From positions 158,769,954-158,833,953 of the forward strand of contig NC_081405.1 of the NCBI RefSeq assembly GCF_030272615.1: a stretch of 64,000 bases of DNA. The letters are read 5' to 3'. The translations under genes were made by a program, and so were the position numbers. Source of the stretch: Cryptomeria japonica (lineage: Eukaryota > Streptophyta > Pinopsida > Cupressales > Cupressaceae). Within the stretch, counting starts at the first letter, position 1. Every line of letters begins with the position of its first letter. The notes beneath the pieces were generated by a model. The model worked only from the letters and a program-made list of their open reading frames with translations, was not told the DNA's origin and did not search any database. This document shows, one piece after another, positions 49,298 to 61,630 of the stretch.

Positions 49298-50380
49298 ATG
49301 CCTAAGCAAGGTGGTGCCTCGAGGAAACAATCTGATGTGGCCTCAAAGGTGAGAAAGGTTAGGAATGAAGGCAGTGGTATTGATTAGGGTAAGACATTCA
49401 AGGAGTGCAGTTTGATGTAAACACAGTGGTATTGATTAGTGGCTTGTGATAACAAGGAGTGGATTCCAACAACTACTAAATTTAATGTTAGTAGGGAAGG
49501 CTCAAAGTTGTGAGTTGGTGATGCTAGAGGAAACCAAGGTAAGTTGTCCTCCTCCATCTCTAATAGTCTAGTTGTTGTTCATAATAGTGACATACATGAA
49601 GCTCTGAATAAAGGAACAAAGGTTTAAAAATGTGGCAATGTTCTTTGTTGCATTAGACAATAATAAACTTTTGGCTCAAGAATTTCTTGATGAATGGATT
49701 ATTAGGTTTCGGGGGAAGAAACTAGGGATTCATTTGCATTCTCAAGAATGATTCAAAAAGGGCTTTTTGTAATGTTTTTTAAAACCCATGCTATTCAAGA
49801 ACAGGTACTTCTCAAACAATTTTTGGAACGTGGGTAACTTTGTCTTTAGGGTAGTCAATTGGTCACCCAATACTCTAAATGAGGAACTATTTGCTATTTT
49901 TGTTCCAAAATGGATTGTTGTCAAAGATGTGCCAATTCAATTGTGGACTTTTTTGCCTCAACTTCTTTCTTTGATGGAAAAATTTATCCAAGTTGAAGAG
50001 ACTTGTAGCACCCTACCACATATGGATGCATGATTACTTGTTGTTTTGTCTCTTGGCATTGATAAACCCAAAAAAATGGTATTGACCTTGGGGGCAACCT
50101 TCTAACCTGCAAAATAGATTTAATGGGGGGATTAAATTCTTGCCTTCTTTATAAAAGAGAGTATCACCAAAAAAATAACTGCCCTAGTTTTAAACTAAGG
50201 AATATGAGAAACCCTACTTTTAGTCCTAAGGACAATATGGAAATACATATGGAAGACACTATAGATCCTATTTTAGAGGACTTCCCTCCTATCAATGTGA
50301 ATAACGTTGATGATATGAGGGATAGAAACCCTAATTATGATATTCAAAAAGAGGTGACTACTACAGAGACATCAAAATAA
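49298..50380 (+). pseudogene. LINE ORF1, DUF4283-type RNA-binding protein
   Basis: Starts MPKQGGASRKQSDVASK. The 49788-50033 frame holds the DUF4283 core: FRVVNWSPNTLNEE, PKWIVVKDVPIQLW, ETCSTLPHMDA. At 50123-50200 a zinc knuckle reads CLLYKREYHQKNNC, so its second Cys is Tyr. An acidic tail follows. Stops and at least two frame changes break it. In active plant L1 elements this protein packages the RNA. Confidence 0.7.
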
Positions 50381-50789
50381 AATCCCAAGAATGATTCATC
50401 TGCCCCCAATAGTTAGTCTAATACCAATATTGGACAACCTAAGATTGCCTAGGCTTTGGAATTGGACAAGATTAGGCCTAAGGTGAATGAATCCAAGACC
50501 AAAAATATTCATGATCTTCTTGACTAGGTAGAATCAAAGGGGGCTATAGTTTCTTTATCTAATAAATGATGTAGAGATAGTTTAAACCCTTCTCTTGATA
50601 ATTACCCTTGCTCAAGTGGGGATCAGATTATGAGAGTGGTTGATATGAGGATTTCCTTCATGGAAAATAGAGAATAAAAAACACCTTAGTAGAGGTGAAA
50701 ATGAACAAGAAAGCAAGAAAGAAGCGTAAGGACAATAAAATTTTGACAAATTTAGGAACAATAAAGAAACAGGAGATAACCTTACTGAA

Positions 50790-53240
50790 GATGATCTTGA
50801 ATTGCATTAGATGGAACATCAGGGGCTTGAAATCCCTAGAAAGAAAATTCAAATCCTCATGCTCCATGAGGTGAAATTAGTTGGTTTTAACTTAGTCAGC
50901 AGTCAGAACCTTATTTGGAAGGATTCACAAATTTCTATACCCAACATGAAAAAAGTAGAGGCCCGAGTATTTCTATCCTACTAAACAATAGATGGTCTTC
51001 CTCCATTAAAGATTTAAGTTCTTCACCTTGTAACAAAGCCACCTAGATTATTCTTGAAAATGATAATAAAAGGTTTGGGGTTTGTTTAATTTATGCTCCT
51101 AATTAATACGGTGAAAGAATCCAACTATGGAAATACTTGAGTAAACTCTCCAATATTCCATAGATTCTTGGGGGGATTTTAGCATGGTTTAATGTATGGA
51201 TGACAACGTGGGTGGGCTAGACATGGAATGGAAAGGGAATGAAGATTTCTTTTGGTACCAAATGAAGAACAATCTGAACCTAATTGGTCCATTGGAAGGT
51301 CTTAAAAGAGAAAGTATGTGTGCTTGGTATACCTAGTATAATTTCCAAAAAGGCTCTAAGAGGATTCATTGTAGATTGGATAGGTTCTACGCTAATAGGG
51401 ATTTCTTCTCATTTGATCTTGTAAATGGAAATTTTAGAGTGAAAGTTCACTCTAGTTCCTTGTCTAATCACCATCCTATGGAGGTCAAGATCCTAAAAAA
51501 CAATGATAGATCTAATAGCCACAAGAGAAATAATGCATATATGCTAAATACGTCTTTTCTCGATGTAGAAGAATGTAATTATGTCATTTTCACATTAAAA
51601 GAAAATAAAAAAATTTACCTCAAAGACAGTCAGAGTGTAAGAAGTCAGTCTACTATGTTAAAAACTATTGGAAAAAAGAAAGACCTTTATGGTAGGATAT
51701 CAGAATTGATTCTTTAAAAAAAAATTTGTTGCCCTGAGCAAACCCTACAAAAAGAACCCTAGAATGAAATGTTGACTAATGAGTTGTCTTCCACTAAACA
51801 TAGCCTTAGAGTTCTTCAAACCAAAATAGTTTAAGGATTAAGGATCGAATCTAGAATGAAGTAGGTGTCTCATGTTGACAAAGGTTCCAAAATTTTCTTT
51901 AACTATATCAAGTAGAGAAATATAAAGGAGAGAATAAAGGAGATATGGCATGATGGTGAAATGGCCAAAGAACTAAACGATATATTTTAGTAGTTCTTTC
52001 TCTTCTATAGAGACATATTTTCTTTTGAGGGTAATGGATATGATTGTATAACTTGGCAAGGAATTGTTGTAGGAGAGTTAGTCCGAAGAAGATCTCAAGT
52101 GAGTTTGTTGATTAGCTAAAGTGTGATAATACAAAAACTGAAATTAGGCAATCTATTTGTCTCTTAAGGATTCAAAGTCGGTTGGGGCTAATGGCCTCCC
52201 AATAGAATTTTATAAAAAGAATTGCCATTGGATAAGTGATGAACTACAATAGGTCTACAAAGAGGTAATTAATGCAAGGTCTCTTGGGCATAACATTAAC
52301 AAAGGTATTATTAGGACACTTCCAAAATATGGGGACAAATATTTGATAAAAAAATTGGTAGCCCATTACACTACTTAACGTATCATACAAGATTTTGGCT
52401 AAGGTGCAAGCTTCTATGCTTGTTTATATCATCCCAAACTTCATAAGTGAGACTTGGACTATTTTTATTAGAGGGAGATAGATTCCTGAAAAACCTAATC
52501 ATAAGATGGGAAGCAATGGAGTGGGCTAAAGAATCTAAGCCAAGATGTGGGCATGTTATTGCTTGATTTTGAAAAGGCTTATGATAGAGTGGAATGTTCC
52601 TTTGTGATCATGACATTCAACGCCTTTGGATTTTCCCTATTTTTTTATCAAATGGTGAAGACACTTTTTTATTATGTAGTGGATCAAGTTGATGTTAATG
52701 GTACACTCCCTAAGATCTTCTCTCTTTAGAGGTCTATCAGATAAGGATTCCCTTTGTCTCATGTGCTCTTCATTATTTCTTTTGATTCCGTTCATTGTAC
52801 CTCTTGAAAAACCCTAGTTTGGGGCTTGATATCTGGGGTATCACCCTTCCAAATGAGGAGAACTTGGTTCATGCAAATTTGCAAATAATAATATAGTATG
52901 TTTTTTGCACTGAATGAGGAAAATTTTGATAATCTCATGAACGAACTTGACATATTTTGTAAGGCCTCAAGAGAAAATCTCTTTGACCAAATCAAGGATG
53001 TTAGGATGGAAGGACAAACCTCCTGACAGGTTTGAGAAACTCAACTTCCAATAGGGTATCCCAAAAAAAAAAATTAGGTATTTGGGGATTTCATTTATTG
53101 TTAGTCCCCATCTCATAAACATGTGGAACTGGATTAATGACAAAATTGATGCTAAAATTGCTAAGTGGAATTCATAGACACTACCTTTCCCTATTTGGAA
53201 GAGTATGAGTTTGTTAAAAATTCCTCTCCTCCTATAACAT
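50790..53240 (+). pseudogene. LINE ORF2, endonuclease and reverse transcriptase
   Basis: The endonuclease opens with LNCIRWNIRGLKS (about 50796) and closes with RLDRFYANRDF and SNHHPMEVKI (51376-51490), the last in place of SDHHP. Reverse transcriptase: KSVGANGLPIEFYKKN (about 52175), LLLDFEKAYDRVE (52551-52590), then QFANNNIVCF (about 52863) where FADD is expected, so both catalytic Asp residues are Asn, and IRYLGISFIVSPH (about 53070). Many stops and shifts. The double Asp-to-Asn change alone would abolish activity. Confidence 0.8.
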
Positions 53241-53309
53241 ATACTACTCCTTTGTTTGACTATGTTGAGAATGGGTGTCTCAAACTTGCTGGTTTAAATC
53301 TCAAGCAGA

Positions 53310-53830
53310 TGGCACTTGGTCTCTAAAATGAGCAGTTTGGTGTGGATAACGTTCATGTTATTGATCATCTTCGAAGGGAAATTAATAACCTTAATGTTAT
53401 TGGCAAAGCAGTTGATAACCTTCATGTTATATACCTGCCTGGAGAAGAAATGTGCAAAGTGTTGTGGGATAGTGGGGAAAGGAAAGTCTTTCCCGTTTAA
53501 CCTCAAAACTTGACAAAGGCACAATGAATAGGGTCGCGGGATAGTAGGAAGAAGGAGACTTGGTCTACCTCTCGCCACCCCACGGGACTCTAAGGATCAA
53601 ATAAGAGAACATGCGGGGTAGAAGAAGAGAGACAACTTGATCTTCCTTGCCATCCCACGAGAGTTTTCTAATAGTCACGAGTGTAGTGCGAGATAAAGAC
53701 GGAGGGTGAAGGAACGATTCTTGCCCGCCACCCCACAGGTAACCTGAGGGTTCCCGAGGAGCACTACGGGCTAACTAGGAGAGTAGGAGACATGCTCATC
53801 CCGCCATCTCACAACAATGTCAAAAGTGAC
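53310..53830. repeat. Two short imperfect repeat clusters
   Basis: 53336-53440: three ATAAC(C/G)TTCATGTTAT-type words about 40 bases apart. 53540-53815: four GCCACCCCAC / GCCATCCCAC words, about 75-110 bases apart, each following a GAAGGAGA-type purine stretch. The second cluster lies where the U3 of the following LTR should be. Confidence 0.55.
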
Positions 53831-54449
53831 TTTGGTGACAAGTTAAGATAAGAGTGTTTGAGGTGGGGACCACGGCCAAATATGAAAGACTTGTTGAGTT
53901 GTATCTAGATGATTGGTGGAAACTAGAACGACTCAGAAGAAGAGATGGAGAAAACATGGTGTGTTATTGATAATTTGAGGAGGTTCAACATTTGGAGATG
54001 TGGTAACTAAATTGAATTGTTTTTCAAGTGTGATTTGGTTGTGTTGGATGATAGGTTGATGAGATATTGATTCTTGTCATTGTGTAGAGAGGTTGAGTGT
54101 CGATTGGTAATTCTGTAATGTTGAATTGAAAAGTTGATTGTGAAAATAATCTTTTGAACTGATGCTTCTTGAATAGAGACCAGATCAAAGCTTGAAAATC
54201 TGTAACTTGTACGCAAATAGTTTTTTACTATAGTACAAAAGATTTCTTTGGTGTATGGGTTTTTCACCTGTAAGGGTTTTCCTATGTAAATTCTGATGTA
54301 CTACTCTATGATTATGTTTTTCATGTTGCTCTGTTTATCTTGTATTGTCTATTTTTAGTTGTTGTAATTCAAGTTGAAACACGTATCTTCTTTTCTCCCC
54401 TAAGAAATTAACATTGGGAAGGTGTTTTCCACACTCTTCTTTCCTTACA
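53480..54449 (+). repeat. Copia LTR (3' part), element H
   Basis: Ends CTTTCCTTACA at 54449, with GGTTTTTCACC...GGGTTTTCC and TGTATTGTC motifs typical of this LTR group. The left edge is not clear; the start given is a guess. Confidence 0.6.
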
Positions 54450-54451
54450 AG

Positions 54452-54463
54452 TGGTATCAGATC
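54452..54463 (+). other. Primer binding site of element H
   Basis: TGGTATCAGATC, a near-perfect tRNA-Met site two bases after the LTR end. Confidence 0.8.
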
Positions 54464-54559
54464 CTGGCTAGTTGTGTTATCCTTGTGAGTAGGATGGGTT
54501 TTTTGTGTTAATTATACAGTGGGATTTTTGTATAAGTCTGTTTGAAATGGCAGACTGAG

Positions 54560-55385
54560 ATGGTGAGCACATCAGGAAGATTGGATAATGAGAAATTCAA
54601 TGGAGGCAACTACTAGTAATGGAAACTCAAGATGGAAGACCTATTGGTTGATAGAGACCTATGGGTTGCACCATCTTGATCGAAACCATCAAGAATAAAA
54701 TAAGAAGATTGGGACCTCACGGATAGGAAGGCCAAAGGGTTGATCAGATTATGCCTTATAGATTTTGTTCTCTTGAATGTTCATGAGGAGAAGACAACAA
54801 TTTCTTTGTGGAAGAAACTTGGTGATATTTATTAGGGAAAGTCTTCGGTAAATAATTTGTTCCTGAGGAAAAATTTATACTCCTTGAAGATGAGCGAAGG
54901 GACATCTGTTAACTTCTATGGGAGTAAAGATTGAGGATGAGGATTGTTGTATGTTTTTGTTGTGTTCCTTTCCAGACACATGGGACCATCTGGTTATGGC
55001 TATTGGGAGTACAAAAATCACTTTCAAAATGGAGGATGTGGTTGCTTCCATACTTTTAGAAGAGGCATGAAGGAATTCTTATGAAATGGCCAAGGAAGCC
55101 CTTGCTATTCGAGGCAAATCAAAAGAGAAAGGAAAACAGAAAGGCAAGTTCAGTCCAAATCCAAATCAAAGGAGAGATCAAAGTCTCCTAGGAAGAAGTC
55201 CAAGGTGAAATGCTAGAATTGTGGACAGACTAGTCATATTCAGAAGGAATGTAAAGAGGAGAGAAAAAAAAGAAGAAGAACTCTTTTGATACTAAATCCT
55301 CTCATAGCGATGCAGATTCCTTCATTGTTGCCTTGGCAACGCAGATAGATGGAAATGTCTAGTTGATTGACTATGGGGGTTAGTG
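54560..55385 (+). pseudogene. Copia gag and protease start, element H truncated
   Basis: Starts MVSTSGRLDNEKFNGGNY. The pieces resemble the gag of element E: KMEDLLVDRDLWVAP, FLLCSFPDTWDHLVMAI, EDVVASILL. A zinc knuckle reads C*NCGQTSHIQKEC (about 55210-55252, with one stop inside). The protease begins with LIDYGG (about 55365), again Tyr after the catalytic Asp, and breaks off near 55385. Integrase, reverse transcriptase and the second LTR are absent. Confidence 0.75.
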
Positions 55386-55571
55386 CAGGATCAAGGGAGG
55401 CCAAAAAGTGGCGATGTGAAAAAAATAGCCTTCTTCACTCACCTAAAAACGCGAAAATCCATGTTGACTTTTTGCTTGGCCTAGGTGTCAGTACACCTTG
55501 GCCTAGTAATTACCTATTAAAATTGACAGTATGCAAATATTTTCTGAGACTTTTATATTTTGACAGTGGCA

Positions 55572-55599
55572 GCCCGTGAGTCATTTTTAACTCACGGGC
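55572..55599. promoter_or_regulatory. Perfect 10-base hairpin upstream of the orphan gene
   Basis: GCCCGTGAGT, 8-base loop, ACTCACGGGC. Its role is unknown; it lies 205 bases before the first ATG of the gene copy that follows. Confidence 0.7.
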
Positions 55600-55776
55600 C
55601 ACACGATTTCATCATAATCTGATATTCGTTGCATCCGATATCCGGTTTTTTGACAAAAAATTGCTAAAAGATAGATTCATATATAAGAATTTTATCGTTT
55701 TGAATCATTTTCATTCATTTTTTGTATTTTTTGTTAATGTTTATTTGATTTTTCATTCAAAATATGGTTTTTTTAA

Positions 55777-57857
55777 TGGAAACTAAGTTTTTTTAAATCA
55801 AATACCCAATTGTTTAAGTTTGTTAACTAAATTTAATTGTTTACATTCAATTAGGTTAAAAATGGGGGATAACAATGAAAACACTGACGAACAACAACTG
55901 CAACAGCCAAACCCTGATTTGCCAAACCCCCCTTCAATTCAGAATTTGATTGCACAAAATTTGAATGAATTGAGGGGGATTGCAGAAGTATATCGTAGTA
56001 TCCCTCGTCTAAACCCAATGTTTCATCCTCTCACGTCGATCATAAAAAGTATGGAAACCATGACTGAGGAGCACGATGCCGCCCTTTTGTGGCGAGATTC
56101 TATGAGGAAAAAATATGCAAATGGCTTGTTGTATAAGGATATCAAGGATCTTGAGATATCCAAAGCTGAAATCGCCTCATTGTTTGTCAATCCCCATACT
56201 GGTCAGCCCATAGATCCCAAAAAAAAAACTTTCTATTAAATGGTGCACAAATGATGGGATTGTGAAAAACTTTTGGGATCGTTGGTGGATGGTTTTCGAC
56301 AAACCACCCAACAACAATCTAGATATCCCCTTCTATTTTATAAAAAAATTGTATGCTGAGTTTGTTTTACACAAACATGTGAACTACTTTGACATCCAAC
56401 CTTTCCAGGGTGTAGGTTTAGGTATGCCACAAAATAGACCTGGGGTAGTCAAAGTAGTCCAGGGCCCGTATGTCCCCCCTCCTCCTGTTGATCCCCCACT
56501 TGCAGTGCAGCATCCTGATATCATTCGTGAGGCGGCTTCACAGACCATATCGGTTATTCACTCTTTGAGTAGCCTTTTGGTTTCTCAGGCCACGTCAGTA
56601 GCTTAGCCTATTGTTGATGGTATCGGTGCATTTGGTGGCGTTGACACGTCATCCTTAGCTCCACACATATGCATGCCCCATAGTTGTGTCATGTGTGCGC
56701 CCGTATGCTTGGGTCCAGTAGGACAGCCCGTCGATCATCCTGTGGACAGTGCAGATTATGAGGTGTATGAGATGCATGATGCACCAGATGTTATTACACA
56801 GACTGGAGGATACCCTGGGGAGTCCTCACATGCTAGAGGCGAGGAGGCACCATCATCATATATTGATGATGTAGTGGTAAGATTTGAATTTTCACAGTTC
56901 ATGTTATATTTTAATTAAATATTTATAAATTAGATAATATTAAGTACTAATTTTTATTTACATGGTCTATTTAATAGTTGATGACCGAGGATGAGTTGAG
57001 ACAGATTCAGGAGGGCACCTTGTCAGCCATTTCATTTGGCCTTGATAGCTTGACGGTACATATATTATTGCACCTAGTCGTTTGTATTTTATTGTACATA
57101 CATGCTCATCATTTATATTGGTATTAATTAGATTATGTAGTAACTTGCATGTATATCTTATTTTACTCTTGTAAGGCACAAGAAGCATGAGTGCAGAGCA
57201 ATGTGATTTAGGATCTGGTAGTGCAATTGGAGACAAGGGAAAGGTAATTGAATGCAAATATGATTGAATGAATAGTTTAAATAACTTATAGTGATTATAA
57301 ATGTCTAGACATAGATTGATAGTTTCATATACTTGTTGTGTATATATACAAAGAATCCTTGGCTTCACATCCTTGATGACTACACCTAGTATACCTGAAG
57401 AAGAAGAAGAAGAAGAGATGCCTCGAGTAGATGTGTGTTTATTTTATTTTTTGATTAATAGATATAATTTGTTATTATCAGTGACAATTATATGCTAACT
57501 TGTATCAATGTCATGTTTCTGAACATATGTAGGTTGTTTATGAAAATATTCAAAACATACCTCCTCTACCGAAGACATACATCAAGAGTCCTGCAAAGCT
57601 GAAGAGAAAACGTGGAGATGAGTAAACATGAATAGTTCATTTTATGTTAACTTTTCGAATGTGAATTATATAATATAACTAATATTAATCGTGGTTTGTT
57701 TTTCTCGTGCAAGATCCTTCAGAGCCGAGCAGTGCGGCGAAGAGGATCAATTTTGATGATCCATCAGCAGTTTATGATGTTATAGATAGTTTTGGGATGC
57801 TTACATGTCTAGTTGGCATGTATATTTTGTATATGGACATACATTCACGTATTTAGA
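55777..57857 (+). pseudogene. Unrecognised multi-exon gene, left copy
   Basis: Possible first exon 55777-55787 spliced to 55855, or start at the ATG 55862 (MGDNNENTDEQQ). Large exon to 56876: Gln/Pro-rich start, helical middle (TSIIKSMETMTEEHDA), YANGLLYKDIKDLEISK, FVNPHTGQPIDPKKK, then FWDRWWMVFDKPPNNN and AEFVLHKHVNYFDIQPF, a Pro-rich linker, and a Cys-rich stretch (HICMPHSCVMCAPVC). It is broken by one extra A in a 10-A run (56219-56228) and a TAG at 56604. Small exons: 56978-57055 (78 bp, LMTEDELRQIQEGTLSAISF), 57176-57243 (one base short of frame), about 57353-57432 (Glu run), 57533-57621 (basic KLKRKRGDE), 57714-57857. Basic stretches suggest a nuclear protein. No known family recognised. 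Confidence 0.6.
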
Positions 57858-58034
57858 CATACATTTTGTTTCAGTTGGCATTTATGCCATATTTGTGTAT
57901 GGGCATACATTTGTAATCATTTGACATTTTTATATATACACAAGTTGATATTCGATCATATAAATTGTTGCTCATCTGTGCGTGTTGTTATCATGGAAAT
58001 CTTTAATCTTCATTCTAATAATTAACAATGGTTA

Positions 58035-58240
58035 ATAATGGCTATTTAATGAACAATACAATTCATTTCATCGTAAGTGTTGTTTTTATAATGAACAATA
58101 TAATTCATTTAATGAACAATACAATACAATTCATTTAATCAACAATACAATACAATTCATTCAATGAACAATACAATTCATTTAATCAACAATACAATAC
58201 AATTCATTTAATGAACAATACTTGATACAATTCATTATTA
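58035..58240. repeat. AT-rich minisatellite
   Basis: AACAATACAATTCATTTAAT and variants repeat about ten times with unit lengths of 20-26 bases. Confidence 0.9.
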
Positions 58241-60654
58241 CCCTATGCATGGTCCTATTTTGCCCCCCACCTCAGTCAAATGCTCGGAGTTTTATTAGGG
58301 CAACAATTTTTCGGTTGGCGAAAAAATCATCAGTCTCACTCAATGGAATGTTGTCACATGGCCGATTTCTCGTTTTGCTCATCGCGATGATGAACTGTCA
58401 TCTCTGAAATGTCCAGCTAGGCATTATTACCTTACGCATACTCCTATTTCCCCCCCCCCCCCACTCAATCGAACGCTTGGGGTCATACCCTACTGCGTCG
58501 TCCCTTGAGCGCCCTAAGTGCTCAAAATTGTCAAACTTTGACGGGCCCTAACTCAAAATTCGTGGCACCTGTGAATGATCTATTTGAACCTACGGGGCCA
58601 CGAGAGGGGTCCCTACAAAAGCCTATCTCAGTTTTTCAAGTTGCCCTACGATTTTATTAGGGCAACAATTTTTCTGTTGGCAAAAAAATCATCAATCTCA
58701 CTTAATGGAATATTGTCGCGTGGCCGATTTCTCGTTCTGCTCATCGCGAAGAGGAACCATTGGCTCCAACATGTCTAGTTAGGCATTATTACCCTACACA
58801 TGCTCCTATTTTGCCCCCTCACTCGATCGAACACTCGGGGTCATACCCTACCGGCGTCGTCCCTTGAGCGCCCTAAGTGCTCAAAATTATCAAACTTTGA
58901 CGGGCCCTAACTCGGAATCCATGGCACCTACGAATGATCCATTTGAACCTACGGGGCCATGAGAGGGGTCCCTACGAAATCTTATCTCGGTTTTTCAATT
59001 TGCCCTATGGTTTTATTAGGGCAGCAATTTTTCGATTGGCAAAAAATCGTCAGTCTCACTCAATGGAATGTTGTTGCGTGGCCAATTTCTCGTTCTGCTC
59101 ATCGCAATGATGAACCATTAGCTCTAACATGTCTAGTTAGGTATTATTACCCTACGCATGCTCCTATTTTTCCCCCCTACTCGATCGAGCACTCGGGGTC
59201 ATACCCTACTGATGTCGTCCCTTGAGCACCCTAAGTGCTCAAAATTGTCAAACTTTGATGGGCCCTAACTCGGAATCCATGGTACCCATGAATGATCTGT
59301 TTGAACCTACAGGACCATGAGAGGAGTCCGTATGAAAGTCTATCTCAGTTTTTCAAGTTGCCCTATGGCTTTATTAGGGCAGCAATTTTTCGGTTGGCGA
59401 AAAAATCATCAGTCTCACTCAATGGAATGTTGTCGCATGGCCGATTTCTTGTTCTGCTTGTCGTGATGATGAACCATCGGCTCCAACATGTCCAGTTAGG
59501 CATTATTACCCTACACATGCTCCTATTTTTCCCTCCCCCCGCTCGATCGAACGCTCGGGGTCATACCCTACCGGTGTCGTCCCTTGAGCGCCCTAAGTGC
59601 TCAAAATTGTCAAACTTTGATAGGCCCTAACTCAAAATCCGTGGCACCTACGAATGATCCATTTGAACCTACGAGGCCATTACAGGGGTCCCTACGAAAG
59701 CCTATCTCAATTTTTCAAGTTGCCCTATGGTTTTATTAGGGCAGCAATTTTTTGGTTGATGAAAAAATCATTAGTCTCACTCAACGGAATGTTGTCACGT
59801 GGCCGATTTCTCATTCTGCTCATCGCAATGACGAACCATCAGCTTTGACATGTCTAGTTAGGCATTATTACCCTATGCATGCTCCTATTTTACCCCCCCA
59901 CTTGATCGAACGCTCGGGGTCATACCCTACCGGCGTTGTCCCTTGAGCGTCCTAAGTGCTTAAAATTGTCAAACTTTGACAGGCCCTAACTTGGAATCCG
60001 TGGCACTTGCAAATGATCTATTTGAACCTACGAGGCCACAAGAGAGGTCCCTACGAAATCCTATCTCAGTTTTTCAAGTTTCCCTACGGTTTTATTAGGG
60101 CAACGATTTTTCGGTTGGCAAAAAAATCATCAGTCTCACTCAATGGAATGTTGTCATGTGGCCGATTTCTTGTTCTGCTCGTCACGATGACGAACCATCA
60201 ACTCTAACATGTCCATTTAGGCATTATTACCCTACGCATGCTCCTATTTTTCCCCCCCACTCGATCGAACGCTCGGGGTCATACCCTACCGGCGTCGTCC
60301 CTTGAGCGCCCTAAGTGCTCAAAATTGTCAAACTCTGATGGGCCCTAACTCAAAATTCGTGACACCTGTGAATGATTCGTTTGAACCTATAGGGCCATGA
60401 GAGGGGTCCCTACAAAAGCCTATCTTAGTTTTTCAAGTTACCCTACGGTTTTATTAGGGCAGCAATTTTTCGGTTGGCAAAAAAATCGTCAGTCTCACTC
60501 AATGGAATGTTGTCGCATGGCCGATTTCTCATTCTTCTTGTCGCAATGATGAACCATCGGCTCTGACATGTCTAGTTAGGCATTATTACCCTACGCATGC
60601 TCCTATTTTGCCCCCCCACTCGATCGAACGCTCGGAGTCATACCCTACGCATGT
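58231..60654 (+). repeat. Satellite array, ~360-bp unit, seven copies
   Basis: The landmark TTTATTAGGGCA occurs at 58291, 58653, 59012, 59370, 59732, 60091 and 60450, with spacings of 362, 359, 358, 362, 359 and 359. Each unit contains a C run after CTCCTATTTT, CGATCGAACGCTCGGGGTCATACCC, and CTCACTCAATGGAATGTTG. The first unit lacks about 190 bp between the GCTCGG and TTTATTAGG blocks. Units differ mostly by C/T and G/A changes at CG sites. Five to six units keep a ~60-codon frame containing LAKKSSVSLNGMLS; the last has a stop early in it. Confidence 0.95.
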
Positions 60655-61484
60655 GACATTCATGAAGGGATATGAAAGGATATTTTGTAAACAATGAAAA
60701 ACCTTTAATGATAATCAAGTTGAAGCCTTGAGATTTATGCAATATGGTTCAAGTCCAAAACTGTACCTTGAAGCCACACACTCTTCCCTCTCCCAGCATA
60801 CATAGAATTTGGAAGGATTTGACGAGAGCATTTTGATTTTACTTACGTCTTGTGTATTATAATATAGACCAATTTGCCAATGTGACATCTTCATATGAGA
60901 GAAAAGCTTCATTTTATCTCAATACAGTTGTACCTATTTCATTATTAGAAAAAATAAATAAGTTCTGCACTAAACTACAATAAATAAATTAGTATCCTCT
61001 ATATTATGGATTTGAATTGATGTTCTCAATTAGTTATTATTCCTACACCTCACACTCACAAGATTAATAATGAAATGACATTTATGATTCATCAAATGCT
61101 GACAAAGTCTAATCAAAGTTCAACTTCAAGATGTATACAACATATCATATTCAACTTCAAGATGCATACAACTTACCATATTCAAGCTCATGCCAACCAC
61201 CACTTGGATATTGTTATATGTCGATTAAAGTACAATATATGTAATAAAACCATATAGTCTTACAAAAAAGCCATCATAGACCATCTATGTCGATTAAAGT
61301 ACAATTCATTTGTAGCAAGGGCACACTCACAATGTGAAGTTGCAAAGCCCTGTGGGGCATGTGCACAAAGATGGTGTTTAGAAAAGTGGACACCACCCAA
61401 AAAAAACTTGGAAAAACAGGCAGCGTGTATGTGGTTTTAAAATTTCAAATTGTCGCATACATACTTGGGTTTGTTCTTCCTGAG
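60655..61484. other. Spacer with small direct repeats
   Basis: No gene. CTTCAAGATG(T/C)ATACAAC is repeated at about 61124 and 61155. TATGTCGATTAAAGTACAAT is repeated exactly at 61217 and 61286. Confidence 0.6.
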
Positions 61485-61630
61485 CCTAGAAAAGGTAGCG
61501 CATATGCACTAAGCTTAGGAAACTGAGCACGTACGTGCTACGCCTAGGAAAATTAGCACGTACACGCTGCTTATAGGAAAATGAGCGTGTACGCGCTAAT
61601 AATCCTAGTAAAACCGCGTATGTGGTGCCT
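61485..61630. promoter_or_regulatory. ~29-bp minisatellite with palindromic core
   Basis: Units begin CCTAGaAAA at 61485, 61514, 61543, about 61572 and 61604. Each carries a near-palindrome: GCGCATATGCACT, GAGCACGTACGTGCT, TAGCACGTACACGCT, GAGCGTGTACGCGCT and a weaker last one. The ACGT cores resemble bZIP or bHLH sites in general form. It ends about 120 bases before the ATG of the next gene copy. Confidence 0.7.

Larger units (their letters stand above)
49298..53280 (+). mobile_element. Full-length but dead L1-type LINE
   Basis: ORF1 (DUF4283 and degenerate zinc knuckle), endonuclease and reverse transcriptase follow in the standard order. The 3' zinc-binding domain and tail seen in the LINE at 1-3105 are missing, so the 3' end is truncated or replaced near 53280. 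No target duplication was found. Confidence 0.8.

Noticed and set aside
53294..53578. 94-codon minus-strand frame
   Set aside because: Covers short tandem words at the border of the LINE and element H; no homology seen.
59292..59630. 112-codon frame as a separate gene
   Set aside because: It is the satellite frame extended by chance in one unit; the flanking part is not shared by other units.
58231..60654. CRISPR-like or rDNA spacer array
   Set aside because: Units are ~360 bp without short spacers, in a plant nuclear context, and no rRNA gene is nearby.
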